64,000 nucleotides of DNA from Dendrobium chrysotoxum. Lineage: Eukaryota; Streptophyta; Magnoliopsida; Asparagales; Orchidaceae. The stretch spans positions 21,879,774-21,943,773 of the forward strand of contig CM034314.1 of NCBI GenBank assembly GCA_019925795.1. The letters are read 5' to 3'. A program made the translations under genes and the position numbers. The stretch's first letter is position 1; each line of letters starts with the position of its first letter. This document shows, piece by piece, positions 31,711 through 43,807 of the stretch. The notes below the pieces were generated by a model. It saw only the letters and a list, made by a program, of their open reading frames with translations, made no database searches and was not told the DNA's origin.

Positions 31711-33439
31711 TAATACCTAATGAATCAATACGCAGCTGTAACTTTTTTGACCCGGTTTGTTAAGGGCAATCCACTAAAATTCCTGCATTTATACTTCTTG
31801 TATGTGCCTGTAAATATCCTGTATGTATATGAGTGTCTGAATCTATTCTGAAGCAGGTAGGTCTATGTGCACGAATGAAATATCTTAAAATTTTCCACTA
31901 GAAGTGTCATGGCACCAGGGTTGGTGGGATTGCGACATTGAATTCTCTTTCTTTTTGCTAAAATAATTTAATGTTATAGCTCAAAGGGTGGTGTTGTGGC
32001 ACTATACTCTTTGATGGAGATAGTAGCGATGCCATAGGGTCGAGCATCATGATGCTAGATCAATTTTTTTTATAAGAATATCAGATTTCACTTCATTTTC
32101 TTTTTTCCCAAACATCACCCCCATTCCTTAGGCAACTAGAGAGAGAGAGATAGAGCAGAGGAATCTAGAGAGAGAAAGCTAGGATTTTGTAAACCCTAAT
32201 CAATTTTTTTATGTCGACCCAGTTATGAAAGTTATCAATATCCAGGTAAGTTATATTTTCCCTATCTTAGTTTTCAAAAATGCAAAAATTTCAAAATAAA
32301 AATCTAAATTATAATTTCATAGCATAAAAAGGCAGATAACTTTACACCCATAAAATATTCACCACATAACCTTTTGTATATTCTAGATACGATCGTTATG
32401 GATATTTAAGTATTTTTTTCTGAAACATTTTAGTCAAGTAAATTAAAAACTACATCAATTTTATCCAATTAGAAAAAAATTCTGATCACTAAAAAAATAA
32501 TGCTATAGTATAATTAAAAACTTCAAAATAGTGTTCTAAAAAATTCCTAGTAATTTGGTGAAACTCTAAAAATGTGAATTTTTTCTATGTAGTTGAATAC
32601 ATTGCCCACCAGTACAGCATTATGTGAATTTTCAAAATTAGTTTATTTATGTTTCATTTACAGCAATGTAATGATATATGTATTTATCTATTTGAATTGT
32701 GTGATTATGAGGAGATCTCCTATTGGAGAAAGTTTTGTTATAATGAATGCATAAAGAGTCATAAAAGCCTGAATTTTTGATATCTGTTTTTGATGTGAGG
32801 TATAAGGGCCTTAGAGAAATCTATTATTTTTTGCTCTCATATATAGAGTACTTTCTTATTTACTTTTTTATGTTATATTTATTAAAAAATTTTATAACTA
32901 TAAGCACTATTCTGCTCAATATATAGAATTATTATTAATTATTTTTAAAATTTTATTAAATGAATAATAAATTAATTAGTAACAAATTTAGATCAATAGG
33001 TGTGATTTGCTAAGCTATGTTGGCTCACACCTATTATGTATTCTATTTTTGGTCATGGGAAGGGGAATGAACCAGTTGAGTGTTGTAGTCCTAGGTTCTG
33101 ATCTTTTCAGGCATTTGTAGGTATTTTTAATTTTTATTTTATTTTATACACTCATGGCTATTTATTTATTTATTTTATTCTAGTTTATAGCCATGCACTA
33201 TAGTGTATGTATATCATTGTATATACATTTTGATGATGAATCAAAAGAAGAGAAAAAATAGGGATGAGTTTATTTTTATGCTTATAAGAAGTTAATTAGA
33301 AGCTCTGTAGTTTATTTAATTTAAAGAAATTTGAAAAATCCCCAAAGCTTAGATCCTGGGCTTGACCTAACACAATTCAACTGGATATAACTTGTCATGT
33401 CTATGGGCCATATTAGGTTAGGTTGTGATAGTCCTTTTT

Positions 33440-33501
<62 letters not shown>

Positions 33502-33640
33502 TAGTTGTATGCTATTTGAGTGTTATCTGATGGCTTCATACAACTCGGATATGATAGATGGGATGAGTGCTAATCAGGCAACACCAATGCAGAGTATTAC
33601 TAGTATTGTCAGTTATAATTTTATTTCTTAGAATGGTATT
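31711..33640 (+). repeat. 5' LTR of gypsy element
   Basis: It starts TAATACCTAATGAA and aligns with 42397 onward up to about 32805, where the partner is broken. Its right end is not fixed by the partner. The first gag-like reading begins near 33690. A split primer-site-like sequence lies at 33634-33675 (TGGTATTA, then about 30 bp, then AGAGCAATG). It contains a (TA)n tract at 33444-33498. Confidence 0.65.
33444..33498. repeat. (TA)n microsatellite
   Basis: A 55-bp uninterrupted TA repeat in the gypsy 5' LTR. Frames crossing it give only Ile-Tyr repeats. Confidence 0.98.
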
Positions 33641-34615
33641 ATCTAGTAGTACAATTAGATGAGACCCAGAGCAATGTTTTTTTTTTATTAGATATGGTGA
33701 TATGGACATGCCTTTGTATATATTTTTGAGGTTAAATCCTTCAAGGTTTTAGGTGCTATTATGCCCAAAGAAGTAATGGACTGATTAATGATGTTGAGAA
33801 GACCTTAATGGGATGCAATATCCTATTAAGATGAAGGTATTATTGCTTGTGTTTCTACTTGATAGTGAGGTTGAGTACTGGTGGTTCAACTAGTAGAGAG
33901 AGAAGTTCCAGGGAAGACTGAATTTCCTGATAAGTTGGTAAGAGTTTATATATATCTTTAGATCATGGTTTATATCCCCATTTATATGGTAGCAGATATA
34001 GGAGACTTTCTGAGGCTGGTTTATAGGAGCAGGATAGTTATACAATATGAGACAGAGTTCTCTATTTTAGCTAAGTATGCTTTATTATTGATTAGCACCA
34101 CTATAGGAAAACCTTATATTACTGTCGAACTTTCCGGCGAAAGTAAATACGCTTGTAAAAGAGGCGAACAAACCAACAGATATTTTTTCGGTACCTTAAT
34201 GATGGAGTTTCTGATGGATATTCTGCGGGCCATTTACTAGCAGATTATCCATCGGCATATTTGTCATTATTTATAAGATTGGTAGTTTATTCTAGCATAT
34301 TTTTTGCTGAAACTTACCAGTGGAATATCTGGCAAATATTTCACCGGCTTGCTTAAACCTAACAAACACATTCTAGCGAATGTTTCAATTATAACACTTC
34401 CAGCAAAAACTCTGATGAAATCCCTATTTCCCTTCCGGCGTCATCTTCCTTCTTATTTTATTTCATCCTCATTTCAGTTCACTCTTCTCGCATCAATCGC
34501 CTCAGCTGAATGCCACCACCGTCAAGACCGATCCATCACCCGATGTTCACTGCTGACTTTGCCGATATTCGCCACCTCAATCGCCGACATTTGCCGCCTC
34601 ATTTACCGAAAATCC

Positions 34616-34745
34616 ACCGTAAGTTTTTCCTTTTATCATGGATGTTCTTGGTTGACATTTACAAGAGATTGTACCATGGTGTATGCATTTTGTTGATGAT
34701 ATTCTTCTTGTTGATGAGTCTAGAGAGGAAATTTCTGTGTATATT
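34616..34745 (+). pseudogene. RTE reverse transcriptase fragment inside larger CACTA
   Basis: Read in mixed frames, the stretch gives MDVLG, a stop, HLQEIVPWCMHFVDDILLVDES and then REE, equivalent to VMDELTRHIQDEVPWCMLFADDIVLVDETRE of plant RTE elements. The catalytic DD is kept (VDD). It sits about 520 bp from the left CACTA end, close to the offset of the matching fragment in the 25743 element. Confidence 0.65.
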
Positions 34746-35039
34746 ATTAGTAGAATTCAAATTGGATGGTTAAAGTAGAGGAATGTCGTGGGAAAATCCT
34801 ATAAAAGAGAAGTAATTTGGTGAGACTTACAATGTGTGATAGAAAATTCCCCTCATACTTAGGGGAAAATCTTATACGATGTGGTGAGACTTACAATGCT
34901 TTATAGTATAAAATATAGGTCATTAAAAGAGAAACACACATAGTTATTCGTTGCTGTGAACATGTTAAGCATCAAGGTAGAATATAATATCCCTCGTGAA
35001 TATTTTAATTAATTCGTTGGGCTGCTTAAGAAAACCAAC

Positions 35040-36940
35040 CTGGTAGATAATATAATTTCTATAGATTTATATCGGATAAAGAAGTTGGTTTCCAAACTTG
35101 GTTTGGCATACACAAAGATAAATTATTGTGTCAATGGATGCATGCTATACTATAAAGATAATCTATCAAAGATTACATGCTGTTATTACAATGCACCAAG
35201 ATTTAAACCAAAATCTATGAAGAAAAGAAAGCTGAAGGAATTACTAGTTAGTAGGATATTTTACTTATCCGTAATTCTTAGAGTATAATGGTTATATGCA
35301 TCCATGAGATATGTTGCACATATGAGATGGCATAAAAAACATATATCACAAGAAGGTGTTATTACACATCCATCGAAAATAAAGGCCTGGAAACTCTTTG
35401 ATTGTACATATCCCACCTTCACCACAGAATTATGAAATGTAAGATTAGATTTATACGCAAATAAATTTACTATATTTAGCCAGTCTGCTTCTCCTTACTC
35501 ATACTAGTCCGTGATACTCACCCCTTATAATCATCCCCCAGAATTATGTATAACTACTCCTTACAGCATGATTTTGATGCTTATCATTCTAGAGCCTCAT
35601 AATCTAAAAGAAAAGATGAATGTATTCTTACAATCGTTAATTGATAATTTAAATTTATTATAGGAAAAGGGAGTAAGTATATATGATATGTCCACCAACT
35701 AAAACTTTATAATGAGGGTAGCATTACTTTTGACAAATGGTAACTTTTCTGTATACAGTATGCTCTCAGGTTAGAACACTTCTGGCAAGTAAGCTTGTCC
35801 ATATTATATGGAATATACAAACTCATTCACTTTAAAGCATGGATGAAAGAACACTTAGTTCGATTGTCACTGCATGTTCTTACTTACAGGTATTCCTTTT
35901 AGGCAAAATAAGGATGTCTTTCCTAAAAATAAAATGATAATTTCACAGCCTCCTCCTAGATTAACTAGTGAAGAAGTATTTTAAAGATGAAGGTTCATGC
36001 CCACAAAAGTGGATTCTCCAACATTAACTAATTATAAATTATCAGGGTTTGGTTTCAACCACAATTGGACCAAGAAAAGTATTTTTTGGTCATTTCCATA
36101 TTGGAGGATAAACTTGATCAGACGTAACTTATATGTGATGTATATAGAGAGAAATATTTTTGATAACATATTTAATACATCATGGACATCAAAGATAAAT
36201 CCAAAGATAATATAAAAGCAAGGATAGACTTAAAGGAGATTTGTAGGAGGAAAGTTTTAAAGTTGAAGGATGGTGAAAATGAAAAACTTCTCAAACCAAA
36301 AGTTCCTTTCACCTTAACTTTAGAGAAGAGATGAGCATTTTATGAATGAGTGAAGACTTTACTGATACATGATGGATATTCTTCCAATCTAAGTAGATGT
36401 ATTGACATAAGTTCTGGGAGATTATTTAGATTGAAAAGTTATGACTGTCATATCTTCATGCAATGTCTACTACCAACTATCTTTAATTTTCTACCAGATC
36501 AAATTTTAAAGCCTTTGATTGAGTTAAGTATCTTCTTCCAGGATTTATGCTCTTCAAAACTAAATGCAGAGCACTTGATTCTTATGGAGCAGTGTATCCA
36601 TTTCATTCTGTGTAAACTTAAGAATATGTTTTCTCTAACATTTTATGACTTTATGGAGTTTCTACTCATACATTTACCATATTAGGTTAGAATAGGTGGA
36701 CCTGTTGAATATTAGTGGATGTATCATTTTAAAAGGTATTTAAATAAACTTAAGAAGATGGCTAATAATAAAGAACATTCTGAAGGCTCAATTTGTGAAG
36801 TATATTTAATGTATGAGACAACTCAATTTTGCTCGTATTACTTTGACATAGAGCTTTTGATGTTGGGGGCATTGGTAGTTCCCTTCATACTGGGGGCTCA
36901 GATCCATATATTGAGCACAGGTGACGTTTGGTAAGAAATT
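35040..36940 (+). pseudogene. TNP2-type CACTA transposase remnant
   Basis: TNP2 (Transposase_21 family) catalyses cut-and-paste movement of CACTA elements. Visible blocks are LGLAYTKINYCVNGCMLYYK at 35100-35160 (family LGLxYxKIxxCxNxCMLYxK), KKSIFWSFPYWRINLIRRNL then YVMYIERNIFDNIFNT at 36070-36165 (family KKSIFWxLPYWxxxLLRHNLDVMHIEKNVFDNI), and DGYSSNLSRCIDISSGRLFR followed by LKSYDCHIFMQCLLP at 36370-36480. Bases 36690-36910 then show GGPVEY, a stop, WMYHFKRYLNKLKKMANNKE and EGSICEVYLMYETTQFCSYY, the DUF4218 region. The DDE core between 35200 and 35850 is poorly readable. Many stops and frame shifts make it inactive. Confidence 0.85.
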
Positions 36941-36989
36941 TTAAAAGTTTTGAATAATTTACCTAGATATAAATATTAATGTAAGTCAA

Positions 36990-37570
36990 TTACAGAAAGA
37001 GGTATTGGGTAGAAAGCCGACTGATGTTGAATTGCGTAGGCCTACCCATAAGAATTAGAAGGACCAACAATGGGTTGATTAGTGAGTAAAGAGAGCCTAC
37101 GTAAGTATATAAGTTTAATATTTTTGATGTCATGTGTAAATTACTTAATTTTTAATTAAATTTTGTAGGATGAGTATACACAACTTTGAGAGAGCCAATA
37201 AGAGCAGGTGAGGGTTCTTCTAGTGGATCCACAGAATACTCTGACTACCACACTTAGTCATAATTGGTAGGAGGAATGCAGCACAACAGGGTTTACGGTT
37301 TAGGCTCACAAGCTTACACGTACGTGGGGTAGACATCTGGTGGCTCCAGCTTCTTAACAAGTACCCAGGAGCATTATATAGCATACAGGTACCTGCCCTT
37401 CAAGTTGAGCTAGACAAAGTCAAGAAATCACAAGCTGACTAGTAAGTGTAGATATAAATGTAGATGTAGATGCAACAAACTCAATTATTTGATGAACTGT
37501 AGAATATGAGGGAGCAATTAAGTGGAAAGAAGGTAGCTTCAACAGAGGAGAAGACTAATTCTGAGTAGAT
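36990..37570 (+). pseudogene. Transposase_24-like (TNP1-side) remnant
   Basis: Downstream of the TNP2 remnant, translations give LGRKPTDVELRRPTH-like text with frame changes, a block ending YGLGSQAYTYVGQTSGGSS with HNRV before it, and a Gln-rich stretch to about 37500. This fits the Transposase_24 (Ptta/En/Spm) protein of plant CACTA elements, which recognises subterminal repeats. The first part is weak and inferred; the YGLGSQ block is the firmest. Confidence 0.55.
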
Positions 37571-38879
37571 GTTGTGTTCTTATTTCTGTACATCTATAAT
37601 TTATTTTGGATATTTATGTAGTTTTAAATGAATATGTTTAGTGAATGGTCATTTAATTTAGAATGTATGTTTATGTTTATATGTTTATGTTCAATATTTG
37701 GTGATGATTCTAATGTTTATATGGATGTTTATGTTTATGTAGATGTTTAAGTTTGAATGAATATAGTTTTGAAATGTTTCTATGCAGGTTGTGTTGTAGA
37801 AACCATATATCTAATAGAGAAGGCTATTTTTTTATTTTTGTTACAGGTTTCCGACGAATTTCTAGAAACAAGCACACGACAAAATGGTATCGAATAATTT
37901 TCAGTGAAAACTTTACGTCGGTATTTCTAGCGGCTTATCCTCTGGATGTTTCCATCGGTAACTCTCTAGCAAAATCGTTTGACAGATTATCCGCCACTAT
38001 TTTTGGTGGAAAGTTTACGCTGGACATTTTAGCGAATAAATGTCGAAATTCCTTCCAGGAAAAATGACAACTTGGTTTCTTTTTTTTTCTCCAACAGTCT
38101 GCCAAAAATATTTCTTATAAATTATTTTTGTTGGAATAATCTTTCTGATGTTTGAATTACCGTCAGATAACTTTTTGTTGAAATTTTCCATATATGATTT
38201 TTTATCGGTGGAATTGTATTGTTACTAGTGGATTTTATCCACCGGTAATGAATGATTTTCCTGTAGTGCACTTTCAAAGAGGTGTGTTACATTTTTTTTA
38301 GAGGACTCTATAATATTTTGAGGTAGCCACTAGTTTTATTTCATATTACTAATTTCTCTGAGTTGGTAGAGAGGGCCCGTCTGATTGAGAATGATATATT
38401 AGCTACTTAACAGTCATAGACTGCTAGTAGGAAGATATTTAATTATGAGGCTTCTAGTAGCAAATTTTTAAAGAAGAGGAGTTGGTTTGGACCTAGAGAT
38501 TTTAAGGGGGTTGGACCATCAGTTTCAGTTCCTTGTGGTGGCAAGTTTGCTAGTTCGTTAGGTTGTTAGAAGGGAACCTATATACAAAAGTTATGGAAAG
38601 AAACACTTTGGTTAGTGTTATAGGATAATAAGTTGGTGCTTCTGGTGTTTTCATGATGGTCATAGGGTATTTAAGTGTCCACAGGCAGGACCTAATCAAA
38701 ATTTTTAACCTATGCCTCATAGTTCTGTTAGACCGATAGGGAGGCCAAGGAAAGTTCTACCTGATGTGTTTAGTTAAGGATCATCTAGTAGATGCAGTGG
38801 TTATGATTTTGCAGTGGGGAGACCATCTGGGAGTGTATAAAAAAAGCCTGGAAGTTCTGTTGCCCCAACTCTAGTTCAG

Positions 38880-39260
38880 GCACATTTTTACAATTTGACT
38901 CAGCACAAGGCTAGTAATGCTTCAGATATTATTATAGGTATAACTTATATTTCTGATATGCTTATCATATTTAATTTGAATCTAGAGTTAGTTATTCATT
39001 TAAAAAAAAATATTTTGAGATGCTACACTTGCCTTCTTCTTTATCTGTTATTTTTTCACTTGGGGATGGTATGGTTACTAATAGAGTATGATTTTATGAT
39101 ATAAAAATATCTAGTAGGAAATGGAGATTTGGTTTGGTATTATTTCCTATTTTTGAGTTTGATATTATTTTGGGTATGGATTAGTTGAGTTGATATAAAG
39201 TTCAGATTTATTGAGTGAAGAAAGAGTTATGTTATTTATGGGTAATAAGAGTTGTTTATT
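38880..39260 (+). pseudogene. Gypsy protease remnant
   Basis: At about 38900-39010 the frame includes ASNASDIIIGITYISDMLII, placed where the aspartic protease begins. At 39130-39200 FPIFEFDIILGMD is followed by a stop where Trp is usual and then LS; this is the FDVILGMDWLS block at the protease end of plant gypsy elements. The catalytic DTGA motif is not readable. Confidence 0.6.
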
Positions 39261-39399
39261 TTAGGGAGTTATATGAGTTTTGTCATGTCTAATATCTGCC
39301 ATTCATGTGGATAGATTATAGAGGAAAGGGTGCATAATTTTTCTTGTATCTATTTAGGGTAGGAGCATGGAATTTTAATCTTTTAATGATATTCTAGTA

Positions 39400-41633
39400 G
39401 TGTGAGAATTTCCTAAGAAGTTTATGAGTTTGCCACCTGATAGGGAGATTTTTTTGTATTGACATATTTCTTGGTACAGTTCTGATATCTAAGGCCTCGT
39501 ATAAGATGGCACCTTAGGAGATTTAGAAGTTGAAGGTGCATCTTTAAGAGTTAGTTGACTGAGATTTTATCCATCCTATTATTTCTGATCTGTGTGGAGT
39601 AGCTATTCTATTTATGAAAAAAAGATGGTACTACATGCATGTATATTAATTATATGGAACTAAATAAAGCAACAAATAAGAATAAGCATCCTCTCCCAAG
39701 GATCTATGAGTTATTTGACTAGGTCATAGAATCTTTTATATTTTCCAAGATTAATCTGACGTCTATTAATAAGTGAATGTAAGAGAGGTAGATGTGGTTA
39801 ATATTGCATTCAGTTCAAGATATTGACATTACAACTTCTTAGTTATGCCATTTGGGGTGACTAATGTACCTACAATATTTATGGATCTCATGAACAATAT
39901 ATTTAGAGAATATCTAGATCAATTTATGATTATCTTCATAGATGATATTTTAGTTTACTTAGTTTCTGAGGAAGAGTATGTAGTACATTTGAAGATCATT
40001 TTGGAATTATTGAGGAAACATCAATTATATACAAAATTCTCTAAGTATGAATTTTGGCTGAAGAGCATCTCATTTCTGAGGCACATGGTGAGCAGCACAA
40101 GTATTTATATAGATCTCTAGAAAGTTCAAGCTATTACTGATTAACCAAAGCCTATTACTGTATGTGAGATTTATAATTTCTTAAGTATGGCCAACTGTTA
40201 TAGGAAGTTTGTAAGAGAATTTTCTCAAAATTTTTCCCATCTTATGAGACTAGCTCATAATTCAATAACCTTCATCTAAACATCTAATTACGAGGAGAGT
40301 TTTTAGAGATTGAAGAATTGTTTAACATTTGCTCTAATTTTGACTATCCCATTAAGTATATAAGATTTTAAGTATTCATTGAGACTTTACTAAAAATATT
40401 AGGATGTATTCTGATGCAGCATGGGAAGGTTATAGTGTATGCTTTTAGGTAATTAAGATGTATGTATTTGACACATAATTTAGAACTTATTGTTATTATC
40501 TTAGCTCTGATGATATGGAGGTGCTACTAGTATGGAGTAAGATGTGAGATTTTTATTGACCATTAGAGTTTGAAGTATATATTTACTCAGAAGGATTTGA
40601 ATATGAGATAAAGGTGGTGACTTAAGCTGATTAAAGACTATGATTTGATAATTTAATATTAGTTTAGAATGGTGACTGTGGTGACAAATGCTATGAGTAA
40701 GAAGTCTTATGAAGTATCAAGTTTTTTGCTTACTTTTGACAATCTTCTAATTCTGGATATTAAAAAGTTTAAGTTAGAAGTTAAATCTTTGGTTAGTTGA
40801 GATTCAAGTATTTTGGCTCATATGATTGTCCAACTATCTTTGCAAGAAAGGATTCAGGAAGCCCATAAGTTAGATATAGAGTATCTGAATTTGATTGATC
40901 AAATCAAGTCTGGTAAGAAATTTGAAATGTGATTATCTGATTATGGAGTCACTTTATTTAAGAATAGGTTGTAGATTTCTAGTTGTAGAGATCTGAGATA
41001 AGAGATTTTGCACAAAGTATACTATTTAGGTTATACTTCATCCAAAGAGCAATAAGATGTAAAGTGATCTAAAAAACATGTTATGTTGGCCCAAATTAAA
41101 GATAGATGTGAAATAATTTATTTCGTAATGTGAAGTCTATCAGTTAGTGAAAGCCAAGCATTAGTGATTGGGAGGTCTACTACAACTGTTTCCTATTCTA
41201 GAGTGGAAATGGGAAGAAGTGACGATAGATTTTACTATGGGATTTCCTAGATTGAGGAAAAGGTATAATGCTATCGAGGTTGTAGTAGATCATTTGATGA
41301 AGTCTGTATATTTTATTCCAATTCAATGGGATGATTTAGTGAATAGATTGGCACAAATTTATTTACTGGAGATTATTCGACTATATGGAGTGCCGAAGAT
41401 GATAATTTCTAATAGAGATGACATATTTACCTCCATATTATGGAGACACATTCAATAAGGTCTATGTAGTTAATTACTTTTTAACATTACTTTTCATCCT
41501 CAGCCTGATAGACAATCTAAGGGGATGATTCAAGTATTATTGGATCTTCCAAGAATAAGTGCTATGGACTTTTGAGGTAGATGAAAGGATCACATTCCTT
41601 TAATAAAATTCACTTGTAATACTAGTTTTTAGT

Positions 41634-41719
<86 letters not shown>

Positions 41720-42130
41720 CTCTTACAAAGCTTTATGTAAAAGGAAGTGGAGAACCCCACTATCTTGGATTATGGTGAGAGAGAGAGGAATCTAATTGGG
41801 CCAAAAATTTGTGATGATGCTATTGAAAAGATCCATCTTATCAAATATAGATTGAAAGCGAAGTAAAATAGGAAGAAACAATATTACGATGTGAAACATT
41901 GAGTTGTGAAATTTTAGGCTCTAGGTTTATATATGTGAAGATCAAATCAATAAAGAGTATAAGTAGTTTCAAAAAGGAAGAAAAATTGAGTCCAAGATAT
42001 GTTGAACCATTTGAGATAATTAAAAGTATTGGAAAGTGTGTTAATTGGTTGTAGTTATCAGAGCGCATATATGATATTTACGATGCATTCGATGTGTCAT
42101 TTCTAAGAAAATTGGTACATGATTCCGGTA
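39400..42130 (+). pseudogene. Gypsy reverse transcriptase-RNase H-integrase remnant
   Basis: Reverse transcriptase is clearest at 39845-40100: MPFGVTNVPTIFMDLMNNIF, then REYLDQFMIIFIDDILVY with the catalytic DD intact. RNase H lies at 40400-40720, with GCILMQHGKVIVYAFR and HNLELIVIILALMIWR, and GVRCEIFIDH then SLKYIFTQKDLNMR. The integrase core at 41168-41458 has WEEVTIDFTMGFPR and PKMIISNRDDIFTS. Its C-terminal part resumes after a TA microsatellite with MASYKALCKRKWRTPL and continues in broken form to about 42130. Stops and frame shifts are frequent. No chromodomain could be read. Confidence 0.85.
41637..41716. repeat. (TA)n microsatellite inside integrase remnant
   Basis: An 80-bp TA repeat sits exactly between the integrase block ending near 41630 and the MASYKAL block at 41717. 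In relatives this is the QSSIGMAPYEAL segment, so the tract replaced or grew from a few codons of former coding sequence. Confidence 0.97.
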
Positions 42131-42493
42131 ATTGGGTATCTGAAGATGAAGTTAAAGTACATCCCAAATTGAGTAATTAAGAAAACTAAAAGTATTATGG
42201 CATATGATGTTAGAAAATGATAAATAAATAGATCCCAATAATTAAGGTATAATAGAAGTACATAACATGAAGAGAAAAAACTTAGCAGAATGAATATGAG
42301 TTGAGATCCCAATAATTAAGGTACAAAGGAAAAGCTATTTCATTTATCCAACTTTTGAAATGTCAATGATAACATTTTTTAGGAGTGAAGAATTATAATA
42401 CCTGATGAAGCAATACACAGTTGCACCTATTCTAACCCAATCTCGTAAGGGTAACCCATTGATATACTTCTTACATGTGCTTGTGAATATTCA

Positions 42494-42500
<7 letters not shown>

Positions 42501-42538
<38 letters not shown>
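42501..42538. repeat. (TG)n microsatellite
   Basis: A 38-bp TG repeat in the gypsy 3' LTR. The 5' LTR has only ATGTATATGAG at the corresponding place, so the tract expanded after insertion. Confidence 0.97.
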
Positions 42539-42540
<2 letters not shown>

Positions 42541-42969
42541 CATCTGAATTTATTCTGAAGTGAGTCTCGAGGGACTGTGTGCATGAATAGAAAATCTCAA
42601 AATTTTCTCTTGGGAGCACTGTCGTGTTGGGGTTGGTGGCTCCATAGCATTAAGCTCTCTATCTTTTTACCAAAATAATTTAATGTTATAATGCTGGGGG
42701 CAGTGATGCAGTGTTGTGATCTTTAATGGAGAGCATTGTGGTACTATGGGGTCGAGCGTTATGGCACTAGATTAATTTTTTTATAAAAAAATAAATTACA
42801 CTTAATTTTAATTTTTCTTAAACCTTAACCCCATTCCTTAGGCAACTGATTAGAGAGAGAGAGAGAGAGAGAGTAAGAGAGGAGGATTTATAGATAAAAA
42901 GCTAGGTTTTAGCGACCCTAGTCTATTTTCTATTGTCGACCTAGTTTAAAAAGATATCCAAATCAAGGT

Positions 42970-43484
42970 CTATAAATTTCTAGATCCTTGTTTTCACTGG
43001 TTAACTATTTCCTTAAGTTCTCTGTTGGCATCCTAAGTGCCTTGCTTTTTTTCCTCAACATTTCTTTTTTATTTGTGTTGTGTTGCAGTGGTTGGTCTTC
43101 TTTTACAACCTGCTTATAATATTCTTCCTTAGTTGGCTGTCTATTTCTAATGCTCCTTCTCTGTTTGGATTGGTGCATATTCAAGCTGGAAGCTTCTTTT
43201 ATCATTTGTGGTGGATTACCTCCTCTTTTGTTGCAGTTTACCTTCTCCAAGCAGGCCTATTTTGTCTATTTGGGCTCTGGCTCCTTTTTGGGTGGTGACT
43301 TGTTGTAAGCTTTCATTATTTCTTTATTTTATAATTTAGTTGGGATCTAAAGCTTATAGGTTTTTTTTTGGATGCAGCTCTCTGAGCATTGGAAGCTCTA
43401 AATCCCTTTAAGGACTTGTAACCATTTTTTTTGGTATTATCACGTAGGGCCTTGTGTGGGTTTTAACCAAAATAAAAAGTTATG
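42970..43484 (+). mobile_element. 5'-truncated LINE 3' end in gypsy LTR
   Basis: CAAATCAAGGT is found on both sides (42959-42969 and 43485-43495). The 515-bp insert ends with AAGGACTTGTAACC, a pyrimidine stretch, CACGTAGGGCC and an A-rich tail, the same 3' module as the LINE fragment at 6888-7346. The 5' gypsy LTR has the uninterrupted site (CCAGGTAAGTTATATT near 32240). Confidence 0.85.
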
Positions 43485-43714
43485 CAAATCAAGGTAGCTT
43501 ATATTCTGCCAAGTTCAATTTTTAAAAACATAGAAAGTTTGGAATTTTTCTTATCTAAATTATAATTTTTTAGCATAAAAAAGAGGATAGCTTTACACCT
43601 ACATAACTTTCTGTGCATAACTTTTTATATGTTATAGATATGATCATTCTGGACATTTAAGTTATTCTTTCAAAAAAATTTGTTAGATAAATTAAAAAAT
43701 GCATCATTTTTATC

Positions 43715-43807
43715 AACAACAACATCAAGCCTTCGTCCCACAATTTGGGGTCAGCTGCATGAATCCTTTTTCTCCATTGTGTCATATTAAAAGTTAAATT
43801 CTCATTT
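43715..43807 (-). mobile_element. RTE LINE or Au-SINE tail with 18-bp TSD
   Basis: AAATGCATCATTTTTATC flanks the 93-bp insert at 43697-43714 and 43808-43825. On the minus strand it contains GGATTCATGCAGCTGACCCC and AAATTGTGGGACGAAGGCTT and ends GATGTTGTTGTT, the 3' end shared by plant RTE LINEs and Au-type SINEs. The gypsy 5' LTR near 32450-32470 shows the empty site. The insert is too short to tell LINE from SINE. Confidence 0.85.

Larger units (their letters stand above)
34099..38268 (+). mobile_element. CACTA (En/Spm) transposon, deleted derivative
   Basis: Ends are CACTATAGGAAAACC on the left and, inverted, CACTACAGGAAAATC on the right, with CAC duplicated at 34096-34098 and 38269-38271. 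Subterminal TTTCCGGCGRAA / TTTCCGACGAAT-like motifs occur at both ends. It carries TNP2-like and Transposase_24-like remnants on the plus strand. At 4170 bp it is shorter than typical autonomous CACTA elements, so it is a deletion derivative. A GC-richer block near 34430-34620 and an RTE fragment follow the left end, as in the CACTA at 25743. Confidence 0.92.
33690..38760 (+). pseudogene. Gypsy gag, split by CACTA
   Basis: The first part (33690-34098) contains FLRLNPSRF, KMKVLLLVFLLDSEVEYWWF and QYETEFSILAKYALL, matching the plant gypsy gag pattern FLKLxPPxFxG...DEVxWWE...EYExEFxxLxxYA. The reading stops at the CACTA at 34099 and resumes at 38272, with ELVERARLIENDI, corresponding to the AELVERAxxxExDI segment of gag. 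A remnant of the zinc knuckle region (CFHDGHRVFKCPQ) appears near 38640-38695. Several stops are present on both sides. The gag match on both sides of the CACTA, with the CAC duplication, shows that gag was once continuous. Confidence 0.7.

Noticed and set aside
33425..33631. 68-codon frame with Ile-Tyr repeats
   Set aside because: It is only a translation of a TA microsatellite; the same applies to 51723-51938 and 50615-50818.
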